64,000 nt of DNA. Origin: Paenarthrobacter sp. A20. GTDB lineage: Bacteria > Actinomycetota > Actinomycetes > Actinomycetales > Micrococcaceae. Both the position numbers and the translations under genes were made by a program. How positions within the stretch are numbered: position 1 is the first letter of the stretch; every line of letters begins with the position of its first letter. The notes under the pieces were generated by a model. It saw only the letters and a list, made by a program, of their open reading frames with translations, was not told the DNA's origin and searched no databases. Location: positions 3,906,001 to 3,970,000 of the forward strand of contig NZ_JALJWH010000001.1 in NCBI RefSeq assembly GCF_024168825.1. The letters are read 5' to 3'. Positions 40,161 through 47,400 of this stretch are shown here, in pieces.

Positions 40161-40514
40161 ATGGATTCCACTCAACTGCTAATCACGGTTGTCACCACGA
40201 TTGGCACATCCGGTGCGTTGCTCGCTCTCGTCAACGGTCTGATCAAGTTCTTCAACGGATCAGCCGGGCGGGAGCGGATCCGCAACACCACTCTCAAGGA
40301 CCAGCGGAACGAGGCATGGGCCGACGCCGAGAAGGAACGGTCCCGCGCTGACCGTGAACAAGCGAGAGCTGACCGTGAAGCCCGAAATCGGCGCCTTACC
40401 GAGGAATACGCATCACAGCTCCGACGTGACTGCACAGAGCACGGCATGACCCAACAAGAACTACGACCGTGGCCGCACCTTGAAAACGACCCGCCCAAAG
40501 GAGGCTCGGCATGA
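40161..40514 (+). CDS. Membrane-anchored coiled-coil protein, spanin- or holin-like
   Basis: 117 residues. N-terminal span (LITVVTTIGTSGALLALVNG), then a charged coiled coil (ERSRADREQARADREARNRR). Overlaps endolysin by 4 nt. The layout fits an actinophage holin partner or i-spanin, but no lipoprotein partner was seen. Confidence 0.62.
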   Translation: MDSTQLLITVVTTIGTSGALLALVNGLIKFFNGSAGRERIRNTTLKDQRNEAWADAEKERSRADREQARADREARNRRLTEEYASQLRRDCTEHGMTQQELRPWPHLENDPPKGGSA

Positions 40515-41308
40515 CAAAGCAGTTGATCACCCCGAACCCAAACATCAAGTGCTATCCGGGCTGGTGCTTGATGTACGTCCGTCAGGCATTCGGGCTCAAT
40601 GGCCTTTATCCCAGCGCCACCGCGGGGTGGAACGCGGCCAAGTACAAGCACCAGGACCGCAGCTTCCCGGCCGGGGGCTGGGTCCCGGTCTGGTTCCACC
40701 TCGCGAAGGAGCCACTGGGCCACGTCGCACTTATGGCCCCAGACGGCTCCGTATTCTCCACCAGCGACCCCAGCAACACCGCGCACCACCACCCGAACCT
40801 TGACCACCTCCTGTCCTACTACCGGGCGCTCGGGCCCACGTACTTGGGCTGGTCCGAAGACATCGAAGGCGTGGCCGTCGTCGGCGGATCCAATATCAAT
40901 CTCTCAAGCTCCACCACAACATCAGAAGGAGACCTGGACATGTCAGGTGCAGAAGTAGTGAAGGGATACGTCCAGGATCTGGCCTACAACGGCTGGAAGG
41001 ACGATCAGGGCAATTGGCATCCCGGGTTCATGTTGGTCATCGAAGAGAGCCAGCGCCGCCTGGATGGGGTTACAAAGCTTCTACTCCCCGGCGAGGAAGG
41101 GGAACGCCTTGCTGGACCCATCCCGCAGATGATCGCAGAACTTCAGGGCGGCCAGAAGGCAATCCTCTACGCGTTGGGCAACCTCGGCCGGGGCGAGCCT
41201 GTGGACGTGGAAGCCATGAAGGCGGCCGCGAAGGAAGGTGCAGCAGAAGCGCTGGCCGGCCTCGAAGCCATCGCCACCACGACCGTCACCCTGAGCCAGG
41301 AAGGCTAA
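40511..41308 (+). CDS. Endolysin with CHAP-like amidase/peptidase domain
   Basis: 265 residues. N-terminal Cys/His hydrolase pattern: CYPGWCLMYVRQAFG (Cys16 or Cys21 region as nucleophile) and GHVALMAPDG with the His, then a Ser/Thr linker near 130 and a C-terminal helical region that may bind the wall or oligomerise. It would cut peptidoglycan cross-links at lysis. No signal peptide, so holin-dependent. Confidence 0.82.
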   Translation: MTKQLITPNPNIKCYPGWCLMYVRQAFGLNGLYPSATAGWNAAKYKHQDRSFPAGGWVPVWFHLAKEPLGHVALMAPDGSVFSTSDPSNTAHHHPNLDHLLSYYRALGPTYLGWSEDIEGVAVVGGSNINLSSSTTTSEGDLDMSGAEVVKGYVQDLAYNGWKDDQGNWHPGFMLVIEESQRRLDGVTKLLLPGEEGERLAGPIPQMIAELQGGQKAILYALGNLGRGEPVDVEAMKAAAKEGAAEALAGLEAIATTTVTLSQEG

Positions 41309-41311
41309 CCC

Positions 41312-41668
41312 ATGACCGAAACTCACGCCTTGATTACCGCCTTGGCCGCGGCGCTCTCGATCATCAGCCCGGTCGCCATCGCGTTCTACAAGAACGACAG
41401 CTGGCGCAAGATCACCAAGATAAGCGTTCCCATCGTGGTGGCCGTCGCCATCGCAGCCGCATATCTGTGGGCCAAGGGCCAGACGCAGCTTGTCACCCCG
41501 GAGGATTGGCTGAATGCCTTCCTAGCCTTCTACGCAATCCAGCAACTCGCTTACACCACCGTGCTCCGCTGGATCGCCGAGCAAGTTGAGAAGGCAGGCG
41601 TCCAGGCTAAACAGAACGCCATCCCCAGCGAAGTGGTTGAGGAAGGCGGGCCAGCCCACCGCGCCTGA
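41312..41668 (+). CDS. Holin-like two-span membrane protein
   Basis: 118 residues with spans at about 5-25 (ALITALAAALSIISPVAIAF) and 37-54 (SVPIVVAVAIAAAYLWA), and a charged C-terminus. Next to endolysin and before a terminator, the usual holin slot. Confidence 0.75.
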   Translation: MTETHALITALAAALSIISPVAIAFYKNDSWRKITKISVPIVVAVAIAAAYLWAKGQTQLVTPEDWLNAFLAFYAIQQLAYTTVLRWIAEQVEKAGVQAKQNAIPSEVVEEGGPAHRA

Positions 41669-41676
41669 CGTAAGAG

Positions 41677-41710
41677 AAGACCCCCAACCTTCACCGGGTG
41701 GGGGTCTTTT
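41677..41710 (+). terminator. Late operon terminator
   Basis: AAGACCCCCA (41677-41686) and TGGGGGTCTT (41699-41708) with a 12-nt loop, followed by TT. Ends the lysis cassette; it also faces the convergent gene at 41716. Confidence 0.75.
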
Positions 41711-41715
41711 GGCGT

Positions 41716-42027
41716 CTAACGCTGCATGATTCCCGGTTCACGCTCGTTGACCTCGTCGCTGTTCGGGTCGATGCAGTAGTGGTCCGGTTCTCCGGTCGCG
41801 CTGACGTAAACGGCTGCCAGGCAGTCGGGGCATGCCATAGCTCCGATGTCTCGGGCGAATGCGTTGGCTTCAGCGATCTCGGCAGGGGTGAACCGTGGCA
41901 TATTTGCGCGTTCCGTTACTTCAGTGGGAGGGTGGAATGCGAGGTCCTGGTCATCGAAAGCTAGATGTCCGATGATGCCGTCACTACTTGCCGCCACTTT
42001 TCCCCCAATATTGTGTTGATGGTTCAC
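41716..42027 (-). CDS. Hypothetical reverse-strand cargo protein
   Basis: Up to 103 residues; an internal ATG at 41901 would give a 61-residue protein starting MPRFTPAEIAEANAFARDIG. The conserved-looking part has a CPDC and a later CIDPNS, suggesting metal binding. Start uncertain, neither has a good ribosome site. First gene of the accessory block next to attR. Confidence 0.55.
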   Translation of the reverse strand: MNHQHNIGGKVAASSDGIIGHLAFDDQDLAFHPPTEVTERANMPRFTPAEIAEANAFARDIGAMACPDCLAAVYVSATGEPDHYCIDPNSDEVNEREPGIMQR

Positions 42028-42130
42028 GTATTATCACCCACGCGTGCCGCAACTTCATAATGCGGCCAAGACACCGTCAGAGCGTTGCTAAACTTTGGGC
42101 AGTCTATGTCCGAAAACATTGGGGTTTGTT

Positions 42131-42853
42131 GTGCCTGCAGTCTTCATCTACGGAAGTTGCGTATCCCGCGATACGCGTCCCTACCTTGGCGAAGGGTGGG
42201 AAATCACCAAGTACGTGGCCAGGCAGAGCATGATTAGCGCAGCCTCCCCCAGGGGCGTTCTCCGCGGCGAGAGCGCCCTGACTTCCAAGTTCCAAAACGA
42301 GTGCCTACGGAATGACATCCGGTCCTCTCTGTTCTCCGCCGTAGATGAAGCCAAGGATGAAACCGACGTCTTCGTAATTGACCTCGTGGACGAGCGTCTG
42401 GGCGTCTACGAAATCGAAGATGGCACGTATGTCAGCCACTCCTGGGAGTTAGAGGAAAGCAAGCTCCTCCAACAACAGGACAGGGAACTGAAGCACATCC
42501 CCTTCGGTACAGATGAGCATTTCAATCTCTGGGCGAAGTCAGCCAAGACCGTAATCGCAAAACTCAAGAGCACGGGGAAACCTGTCCTAGTGCTGGGGCC
42601 TGAGTGGTCAGAGAAGGCTGATGACGGCCAAGCTCCACTGATGTACCGGGGCAAGACGTCTGCAGCCTACAACGACTTGTACCGCCGCTACTACGAGCAC
42701 CTGCGCAGTCTGGGCGTCACTGTGCTCTCCATCGGACAGGACACTGTTATGGCGTCAGTTAAGCACCAGTGGGGCTTGGCGCCGTACCACTACGTCAAAC
42801 CGGTCTACGAGCAAATGCGTGACGCGATCACAGGCGCGGCGAAGCACGCATGA
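42131..42853 (+). CDS. DUF6270-like SGNH-type protein
   Basis: 240 residues from GTG 42131. Opens FIYGSCVSRDTRPYLGEGW, where GSCVSRD (8-14) is the signature I associate with DUF6270 proteins; the Ser/Cys sits where SGNH/GDSL hydrolases keep their nucleophile. Acidic middle, helical C-terminus with PYHYVKPVYEQM, whose His could complete the active site. Such proteins occur in capsule or surface polysaccharide loci, so lysogenic conversion of the surface is possible. Isolated by long spacers, so likely has its own promoter. Confidence 0.75.
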   Translation: MPAVFIYGSCVSRDTRPYLGEGWEITKYVARQSMISAASPRGVLRGESALTSKFQNECLRNDIRSSLFSAVDEAKDETDVFVIDLVDERLGVYEIEDGTYVSHSWELEESKLLQQQDRELKHIPFGTDEHFNLWAKSAKTVIAKLKSTGKPVLVLGPEWSEKADDGQAPLMYRGKTSAAYNDLYRRYYEHLRSLGVTVLSIGQDTVMASVKHQWGLAPYHYVKPVYEQMRDAITGAAKHA

Positions 42854-42863
42854 ACCGGTCCCC

Positions 42864-43598
42864 TCAGAAAGCCCGCCTCTGGTACCGGACTGGATCCGGA
42901 ATCTCCAACGGGGTGAGCGTATCCCTTCGGCGTGCGGAGTCCTCCAAGGCGGCCGCCGCGAAATGACTCAAGGATTTTCGTTGGAGCTGGGTTAGCCAGC
43001 GTTTGGCGCGGATGTCCGCGTCATCGACTGCGTCAAACAATGGTTGCAGGGCTAGGGACCGGTCAAGTACGGACACTTCGTTCGTCTGGTTGTCCACGAA
43101 CCTAAGCTGAGGCACTGGGTCCCTGCCATTCCTCATACCACTCCGAGGACCTACGTTCATGTCCCCTGCGATGGTGGGTTTGGTTCCTGCCCGAACTTCC
43201 ATGAGGAATTGGTCAAGATACTCTTCGAAGTGCTCAAAGGCGTTGCGAACGTCGCGGTCTCCCAAGGGTGAAGTGTCTTTGTCAGGGTTGCCGAGGACTT
43301 CACGCAACTGCTCCGAACGTTGAACAGACCATGCATGGCGAAGCTTCTGTTTGGCGTTTGCACGCTTCGAGATGCCGCCTGGCCACAGCAGCCTGTTGAT
43401 AGCCATAGCCGCGTTGATGACCGACTGGGCCGCTACGATGATGTTCTCGGCACTCCTGGCAGCTTCGAGTTCGGTTTTGTATTGATATCCGGCTAGCCTG
43501 ACGCTTCGCGCTTGCAGGGTCACCTCTTTGACGTAATAGGAAAGCTCTTCGTCTGTCAGAACAAACTCCGGAAGCTCGTCTTCTGGCAATGAAATCAT
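42864..43598 (-). CDS. HEPN-motif protein, candidate RNase/defence effector
   Basis: 244 residues, mostly helical (LSYYVKEVTLQARSVRLAGY, ENIIVAAQSVINAAMAINRL). RNAFEH at residues 118-123 (DRDVRNAFEHFEEYLD) is an Rx4H motif with Asn after Arg, the catalytic pattern of HEPN RNases, and the surrounding RN-EH-E-LD spacing is common in HEPN-like proteins. The ATG overlaps the stop of a 50-residue gene (TCATGA). Lower GC than the late genes. Role in defence, abortive infection or toxin-antitoxin is inferred, not shown. Confidence 0.65.
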   Translation of the reverse strand: MISLPEDELPEFVLTDEELSYYVKEVTLQARSVRLAGYQYKTELEAARSAENIIVAAQSVINAAMAINRLLWPGGISKRANAKQKLRHAWSVQRSEQLREVLGNPDKDTSPLGDRDVRNAFEHFEEYLDQFLMEVRAGTKPTIAGDMNVGPRSGMRNGRDPVPQLRFVDNQTNEVSVLDRSLALQPLFDAVDDADIRAKRWLTQLQRKSLSHFAAAALEDSARRRDTLTPLEIPDPVRYQRRAF

Positions 43599-43747
43599 GA
43601 GCTCTCCTTGGTCCTGATGACGATTGCTTTGCAGCCTTCGGGGATCAGCTCCCGTGCTGCTTCATAAGCAGCTGCATAGTCCCTGCCTGCGGCGGACACA
43701 CTGCCCCGTTCGCCGTTTGCGTCTTCAATGGTCAAGGTAACATCCAC
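43595..43747 (-). CDS. 50-residue protein coupled to the HEPN-motif gene
   Basis: From GTG 43747: MDVTLTIEDANGERGSVSAA, then RDYAAAYEAARELIPEGCKA and IVIRTKESS. A small alpha/beta fold, not a membrane protein. Overlaps the HEPN-motif start by 4 nt, so the two are translated together. Possible antitoxin or regulator of that protein; no known antitoxin family recognised. Confidence 0.6.
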   Translation of the reverse strand: MDVTLTIEDANGERGSVSAAGRDYAAAYEAARELIPEGCKAIVIRTKESS

Positions 43748-43779
43748 CGGACAATCCTATGGCTTGGGATGATGAGTGA

Positions 43780-44166
43780 ATGACAGGATACGACGCAGCC
43801 AAGTTCGAAGCTAACGCACTGGCCGGAGACTGGAAGGCAGCTTCTGCGGTCCTGTCCCGCGCCACTGTGAGGCCAGAAGTCCTCCAAGCACTCATGACCC
43901 CGGATGCTCACTTGGAGGTCGTCCTGGGCGTACTGGGCCGCCAGAGCGTGACCGTCGAGCACTTGGCGTGGGCGGCCACTTTCGACAATGCTCAGATTCT
44001 TGGGCGCGTGGTTTCGAATCCGAAGACTCCGACGTCGCTGGTCCGGGAGATCCGTGACCGCGTGGCTGACCGGGAGGCTGACATTTGGGTGCTGCTGCGG
44101 GAGTACGCGGACAGGGTGATTGCTCGTGAAGCCCGTGAGTCCGGTCTTCATGGCGGCCTCCTATAG
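43780..44166 (+). CDS. Variant leucine-rich/HEAT-like repeat protein
   Basis: 128 residues of short helical repeats (ATVRPEVLQALMTPDAHLEV, QSVTVEHLAWAATFDNAQIL, NPKTPTSLVREIRDRVAD), each ending in a small hydrophobic turn, as in variant leucine-rich repeat proteins. Divergent from the HEPN pair with only 32 bp between, so they may share a regulatory region. Function unknown; ends 14 bp before the right arm-type repeat. Confidence 0.62.
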   Translation: MTGYDAAKFEANALAGDWKAASAVLSRATVRPEVLQALMTPDAHLEVVLGVLGRQSVTVEHLAWAATFDNAQILGRVVSNPKTPTSLVREIRDRVADREADIWVLLREYADRVIAREARESGLHGGLL

Positions 44167-44180
44167 GTGTCGTTCCAAAG

Positions 44181-44200
44181 TGTTGAGTAAGTGTTGAGTC
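44181..44200 (+). repeat. Putative integrase arm-type site, right copy
   Basis: TGTTGAGTAAGTGTTGAGTC, 18 of 20 identical to 2210-2229, in the same orientation. Confidence 0.6.
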
Positions 44201-44218
44201 AGGACTCTGAAAATGAGG

Positions 44219-44253
44219 AATCCCCCGGAACTTATTGAAAGTTCCGGGGGATT
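44219..44253. terminator. Phage-supplied terminator downstream of the tRNA-Arg gene
   Basis: Perfect 13-bp inverted repeat (AATCCCCCGGAAC and complement) with a 9-nt loop, directly after the reconstituted tRNA 3' end (minus strand). It takes the place of the host hairpin now displaced to 2006-2038. Confidence 0.75.
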
Positions 44254-44254
44254 C

Positions 44255-44293
44255 TGTGCCCCAGGAGGGAATCGAACCCCCGACCGGCGGATT
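44255..44293. repeat. attR core, overlapping the intact tRNA-Arg gene
   Basis: Identical to 2044-2082. The phage restores the 3' half of the tRNA, including the T-arm and acceptor strand, so the host keeps a working tRNA. Confidence 0.92.
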
Positions 44294-44329
44294 AGAAGGC
44301 CGCTGCTCTATCCCCTGAGCTACTGGGGC
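44257..44329 (-). tRNA. tRNA-Arg (anticodon UCU), integration target
   Basis: 73 nt on the minus strand starting GCCCCAGTAGCTCAGGGG. Acceptor GCCCCAG/CTGGGGC, D-stem GCTC/GAGC, anticodon loop CTTCTAA (anticodon UCU reads AGA), T-loop TTCGATT, discriminator A, CCA not encoded. The last anticodon stem pair is a C-U mismatch. Codon AGA is rare in high-GC hosts, so this may be a low-demand tRNA. Confidence 0.93.
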
Positions 44330-44549
44330 GCACTGGCGCCATCACCGACGTGGGTCGCTGGCGCCACAAAGAGTTTACAGTGCCGCGCGCCGGATGCTTG
44401 CCATCCCCCCGCCGGTTCTCTCTACTCCTCCACAGCGGCCATTAGCCGGGTTTTATTCACATAGCCGGATGCGACACTCCCTTCCCTGTCTCCGCTGGAT
44501 GAAGCTGAAGGAGCCGGACAGGCACTTCCCTACATCGAGAAGGACCACA

Positions 44550-45119
44550 ATGAATGACATGATCACCGTCCGGGGCTTCGTGGCCTCGGAGGTCAAGAGT
44601 TCCACAACTACGCGGGGTACGGCCACAGCTTCCTTTCGCTTGGGAACCACGGAGCGCCGCTATGACCGCGCCACCAACACCTGGGTGGATGGCAACACCA
44701 ATTGGTATACGGTGCAGTCGTTCCGCTACCTTGCTGGGCACGTGGGATGCAGCGTGAAAAAGGGACAGCGCGTCCTGGTCGCCGGAAAGCTCAGATTGCG
44801 GCAGTGGGAGCATGAAGGCCGCGTTTATCACGTAGCGGAAATCGATGCCGAATCCGTCGGCCATGACCTCATGTGGGGGTCAGCCAACTTCACCCGTATG
44901 AACGCCGCCTCGGCTCCTGCCGACTCTGTCTCCGGAGATGCGGCTCCGGCCCATGAGGCGCCCGGCAATCCTGGTGGCAGCAGCGAATGGGATGCCGACG
45001 ACGAGGAGCAAGCTCCCCCGGAAGACCAGTCTGTAGCATCCGGGGTGGATGATCCTGAGGGTAATGGCCCGTTGATGGTGAACACCACAACGGGAGAACT
45101 GGTGGGTGCCGGCGTTTGA
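44550..45119 (+). CDS. ssb: Second single-stranded DNA-binding protein
   Basis: 189 residues. OB fold (TVRGFVASEVKSSTTTRGTA, NWYTVQSFRYLAGHVGCSVK, GQRVLVAGKLRLRQWEHEGR) with an acidic disordered tail that lacks the DDxPF tip, like the paralogous SsbB of actinobacteria. Start ATG 44550 with GAGAAGGA. Host gene just right of the prophage; SsbB-type proteins act in natural transformation or recombination in relatives. Confidence 0.88.
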   Translation: MNDMITVRGFVASEVKSSTTTRGTATASFRLGTTERRYDRATNTWVDGNTNWYTVQSFRYLAGHVGCSVKKGQRVLVAGKLRLRQWEHEGRVYHVAEIDAESVGHDLMWGSANFTRMNAASAPADSVSGDAAPAHEAPGNPGGSSEWDADDEEQAPPEDQSVASGVDDPEGNGPLMVNTTTGELVGAGV

Positions 45120-45182
45120 ACCCTGAGCCAGGTTCTCCGGACACGCAGGACCAGCCCTGCGTGTGAGGCCTATTGTGGGTCC

Positions 45183-45788
45183 ATGGCACAGTACGATGCA
45201 GCCTCCACGCTTGATACCGCTCCTGCCTCATGGGCAGCTGTTGAGGAATTGTTCGGAACCAAGGGCGAGCCATCACGGTGTTGGTGCCGCTGGTTCGCCC
45301 TTTCCGGCAAGGAGTGGACAACCACGACTCCGGATCATCGCAAGGAATTACTGAAATCGGCCTTCCATGCAGGTCCTGCGCCGGGCGTCCTGGCGTTCAG
45401 GGATGGTCATCCAGTTGGCTGGTGCGCCGTGGAACCCCGGGCACGTTACCCGCGGCTGAAGCGGTCACGTGTCCTCGGGACAGAACGTCAGGAGTGCCCG
45501 GGCGACCACGGCCTTTGGGCGGTTGGTTGTTTCGTCGTCGCGCCGGGCCATCGGCGTACGGGAGTGTCCTCAGCCTTGTTGGCAGCAGCCGTAAGCCACG
45601 CCTTCAACCACGGCGCGGAAGTCATCGAGGCCTACCCCGTCGATACAGAATTGAGGACCAGGGCAACGGCATCGGATCTTTTTCACGGCACTCTTTCCCT
45701 TTTCGTTGCTGCCGGATTCAGCCCGGTGTCCGAGTCCGTTCCAGGCCGGCCAGTGGTGCAGCTCAAGAAGGGTCACACTCCCGACTAG
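45183..45788 (+). CDS. GNAT-family N-acetyltransferase
   Basis: 201 residues. Acetyl-CoA-binding motif VVAPGHRRTGVSSALLAAAV and earlier HPVGWCAVEPRARYP. N-terminal CWCRWFALSG is frequent in a group of actinobacterial GNATs. Substrate unknown. Its stop overlaps the convergent map gene by 4 nt. Confidence 0.85.
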   Translation: MAQYDAASTLDTAPASWAAVEELFGTKGEPSRCWCRWFALSGKEWTTTTPDHRKELLKSAFHAGPAPGVLAFRDGHPVGWCAVEPRARYPRLKRSRVLGTERQECPGDHGLWAVGCFVVAPGHRRTGVSSALLAAAVSHAFNHGAEVIEAYPVDTELRTRATASDLFHGTLSLFVAAGFSPVSESVPGRPVVQLKKGHTPD

Positions 45789-46552
45789 GGCAACGTCAGA
45801 ACCATGGGACCTTCTGCCGTGATCGCAACGGTGTGCTCGCTGTGGGCAGCCCTGCGCCCGTTCGCCGAACGAAGGGTCCACTCGTCCTCATCGTGGTAGT
45901 AGTCGTCTTTGCCGCCAAGAATCAACATGGGTTCTATGGCGATGACCAAACCCTCTTCGAGTTTCATACCCCGCCCTGGCCGTCCGATGTTGGGGACAGG
46001 TGGTTCTGCGTGCATGGTCCTGCCAATGCCGTGCCCGCCATGGTCGGCCAGCAAACCGTAGCCAGTACGTTTCGCCTCACCGCCGATAGCGTAGGCGAGG
46101 TCACCCATTTTGTTGCCCGTACGCGCAGCCTCGATCCCCCGGGCCAACGCGGCTTCCGTCGCGGCGATGAGTTCCAGGTCCAACGCATCGCCCTCCCCCA
46201 CAACGAAGCTGATGGCCGCGTCGCCGCACCAGCCTTCCAGGAAGGCGCCACAGTCAACGCTGAGGAGGTCGCCGTCTTCAAGGACGTACCCGTTCGGGAT
46301 TCCGTGCACCACGGCATCGTTGACGCTGGTACAGATCACGCCTGGAAACGGCACGGCCGCCCAGCGCGGGTGATAGTCAAGGAAGGCGGGCTTTGCACCG
46401 GCGTCGGAAATCACTGCCGCTGCGACGTCGTCCAGCTCTTTCAGCGAGACGCCCACAGCAGCGCGTTCCTTGACGGCTTCCAGTGCGTTGGCCACCACCC
46501 GGCCGGCCTCCCGCATGATTGCAATTTGAGCCGGGGATTTCAGCATTGACAT
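45785..46552 (-). CDS. map: Type I methionine aminopeptidase
   Basis: 255 residues from ATG 46552 (GGAGG 7 nt upstream). Metal ligands in LLSVDCGAFLEGWCGDAAIS (two Asp), GHGIGRTMHAEPP (His), and Glu in VIAIEPML and TLRSANGRRAAHSEHTV. Removes the initiator Met from nascent proteins. Functionally paired with the peptide deformylase encoded at 50075. Probably one of two MetAPs in the genome. Confidence 0.95.
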   Translation of the reverse strand: MSMLKSPAQIAIMREAGRVVANALEAVKERAAVGVSLKELDDVAAAVISDAGAKPAFLDYHPRWAAVPFPGVICTSVNDAVVHGIPNGYVLEDGDLLSVDCGAFLEGWCGDAAISFVVGEGDALDLELIAATEAALARGIEAARTGNKMGDLAYAIGGEAKRTGYGLLADHGGHGIGRTMHAEPPVPNIGRPGRGMKLEEGLVIAIEPMLILGGKDDYYHDEDEWTLRSANGRRAAHSEHTVAITAEGPMVLTLP

Positions 46553-46710
46553 CAGGGGTCCTCCGTTGGACTCGCGTTCAGGGGCGGCGTTGAGCTGGCG
46601 CAAGGAAATGCCGCCACCCTGCCCACTCTACGACGCCCCATCGACGCGTGGGAGGGCGTTTCGGCGACTCCTGTATCCCAGCTGCCAAGCAGCGGCCCTA
46701 AAGTTGTGGC

Positions 46711-47394
46711 ATGCCCCAGGATCTCGTGCAGTCAATCCGTTCCACGCTCCGCTCGGCGGGGGACGCTGAAAGGGCCAAGGGCGCCCAGGCCTACATGAAG
46801 TCCGAGATGCCTTCACTCGGTGTCCGGGTTCCGGAGGTGCGCAGAATCGTCAAAGCCGCAGCAAAAGAGTTCCCGGTTTCATCTCCGGAGGAATTGCGGT
46901 ATGCCGTCCTCGAGCTATGGCGACAGGCAGAGGCACGGGAGGAGCGATACGCAGCCATTGACCTGACGGGCTTGCGGTTGGTCAAGGAGGATCTGGACAT
47001 GCTGCCCGTTTACGAGGAAATTATCCGCACGGGCGCGTGGTGGGACCTGGTTGACGGTGTCTCCCACCGGATCTGTGCGCTGCTGCTTGCGCACAGGACC
47101 ATCATGACCCCCCTGCTGCTTCAGTGGGCCGAGGACAACGACATGTGGGTCCGGCGGGCTGCCATCACTGCCCAGCTTGGTGCTAAGTCCATGACCGACC
47201 ACAGTTTGCTGGCAGCTGTCATCAAGCCCAACCTGTCGGATAAGGAATTCTTCATCCGCAAGGCCATCGGTTGGGCGCTGCGCGAATTCAGCAAGGCAGA
47301 CCCTGAATGGGTCCGTTCTTATGCTGCCGACAATGCGACAGCGCTTAGTCCGTTGTCCACACGTGAGGCGACACGATTGTTATCGTCCCCCTGA
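46711..47394 (+). CDS. DNA alkylation repair protein (AlkD-like)
   Basis: 227 residues of HEAT-like helices (MKSEMPSLGVRVPEVRRIVK, TGAWWDLVDGVSHRICALLL, DMWVRRAAITAQLGAK, DKEFFIRKAIGWALREFSKA). WWDLVD and FFIRKAIGWALRE are AlkC/AlkD family signatures. AlkD removes N3- and N7-alkylpurines without base flipping. Confidence 0.9.
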   Translation: MPQDLVQSIRSTLRSAGDAERAKGAQAYMKSEMPSLGVRVPEVRRIVKAAAKEFPVSSPEELRYAVLELWRQAEAREERYAAIDLTGLRLVKEDLDMLPVYEEIIRTGAWWDLVDGVSHRICALLLAHRTIMTPLLLQWAEDNDMWVRRAAITAQLGAKSMTDHSLLAAVIKPNLSDKEFFIRKAIGWALREFSKADPEWVRSYAADNATALSPLSTREATRLLSSP

Positions 47395-47400
47395 TGCAGC

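Larger units (their letters stand above)
2044..44293. mobile_element. Complete temperate siphovirus prophage of about 42.2 kb
   Basis: Bounded by identical 39-bp sequences at 2044-2082 and 44255-44293, the right copy lying in an intact tRNA-Arg gene. It contains integrase, repressor and excisionase, replication genes, terminases, portal, capsid, tail genes with a -1 frameshift chaperone, fibres, endolysin and holin-like genes in canonical order. No disrupted essential gene was seen, so it is plausibly inducible. Long non-contractile tail logic (tape measure of 889 residues, no sheath) indicates a siphovirus. Confidence 0.95.
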
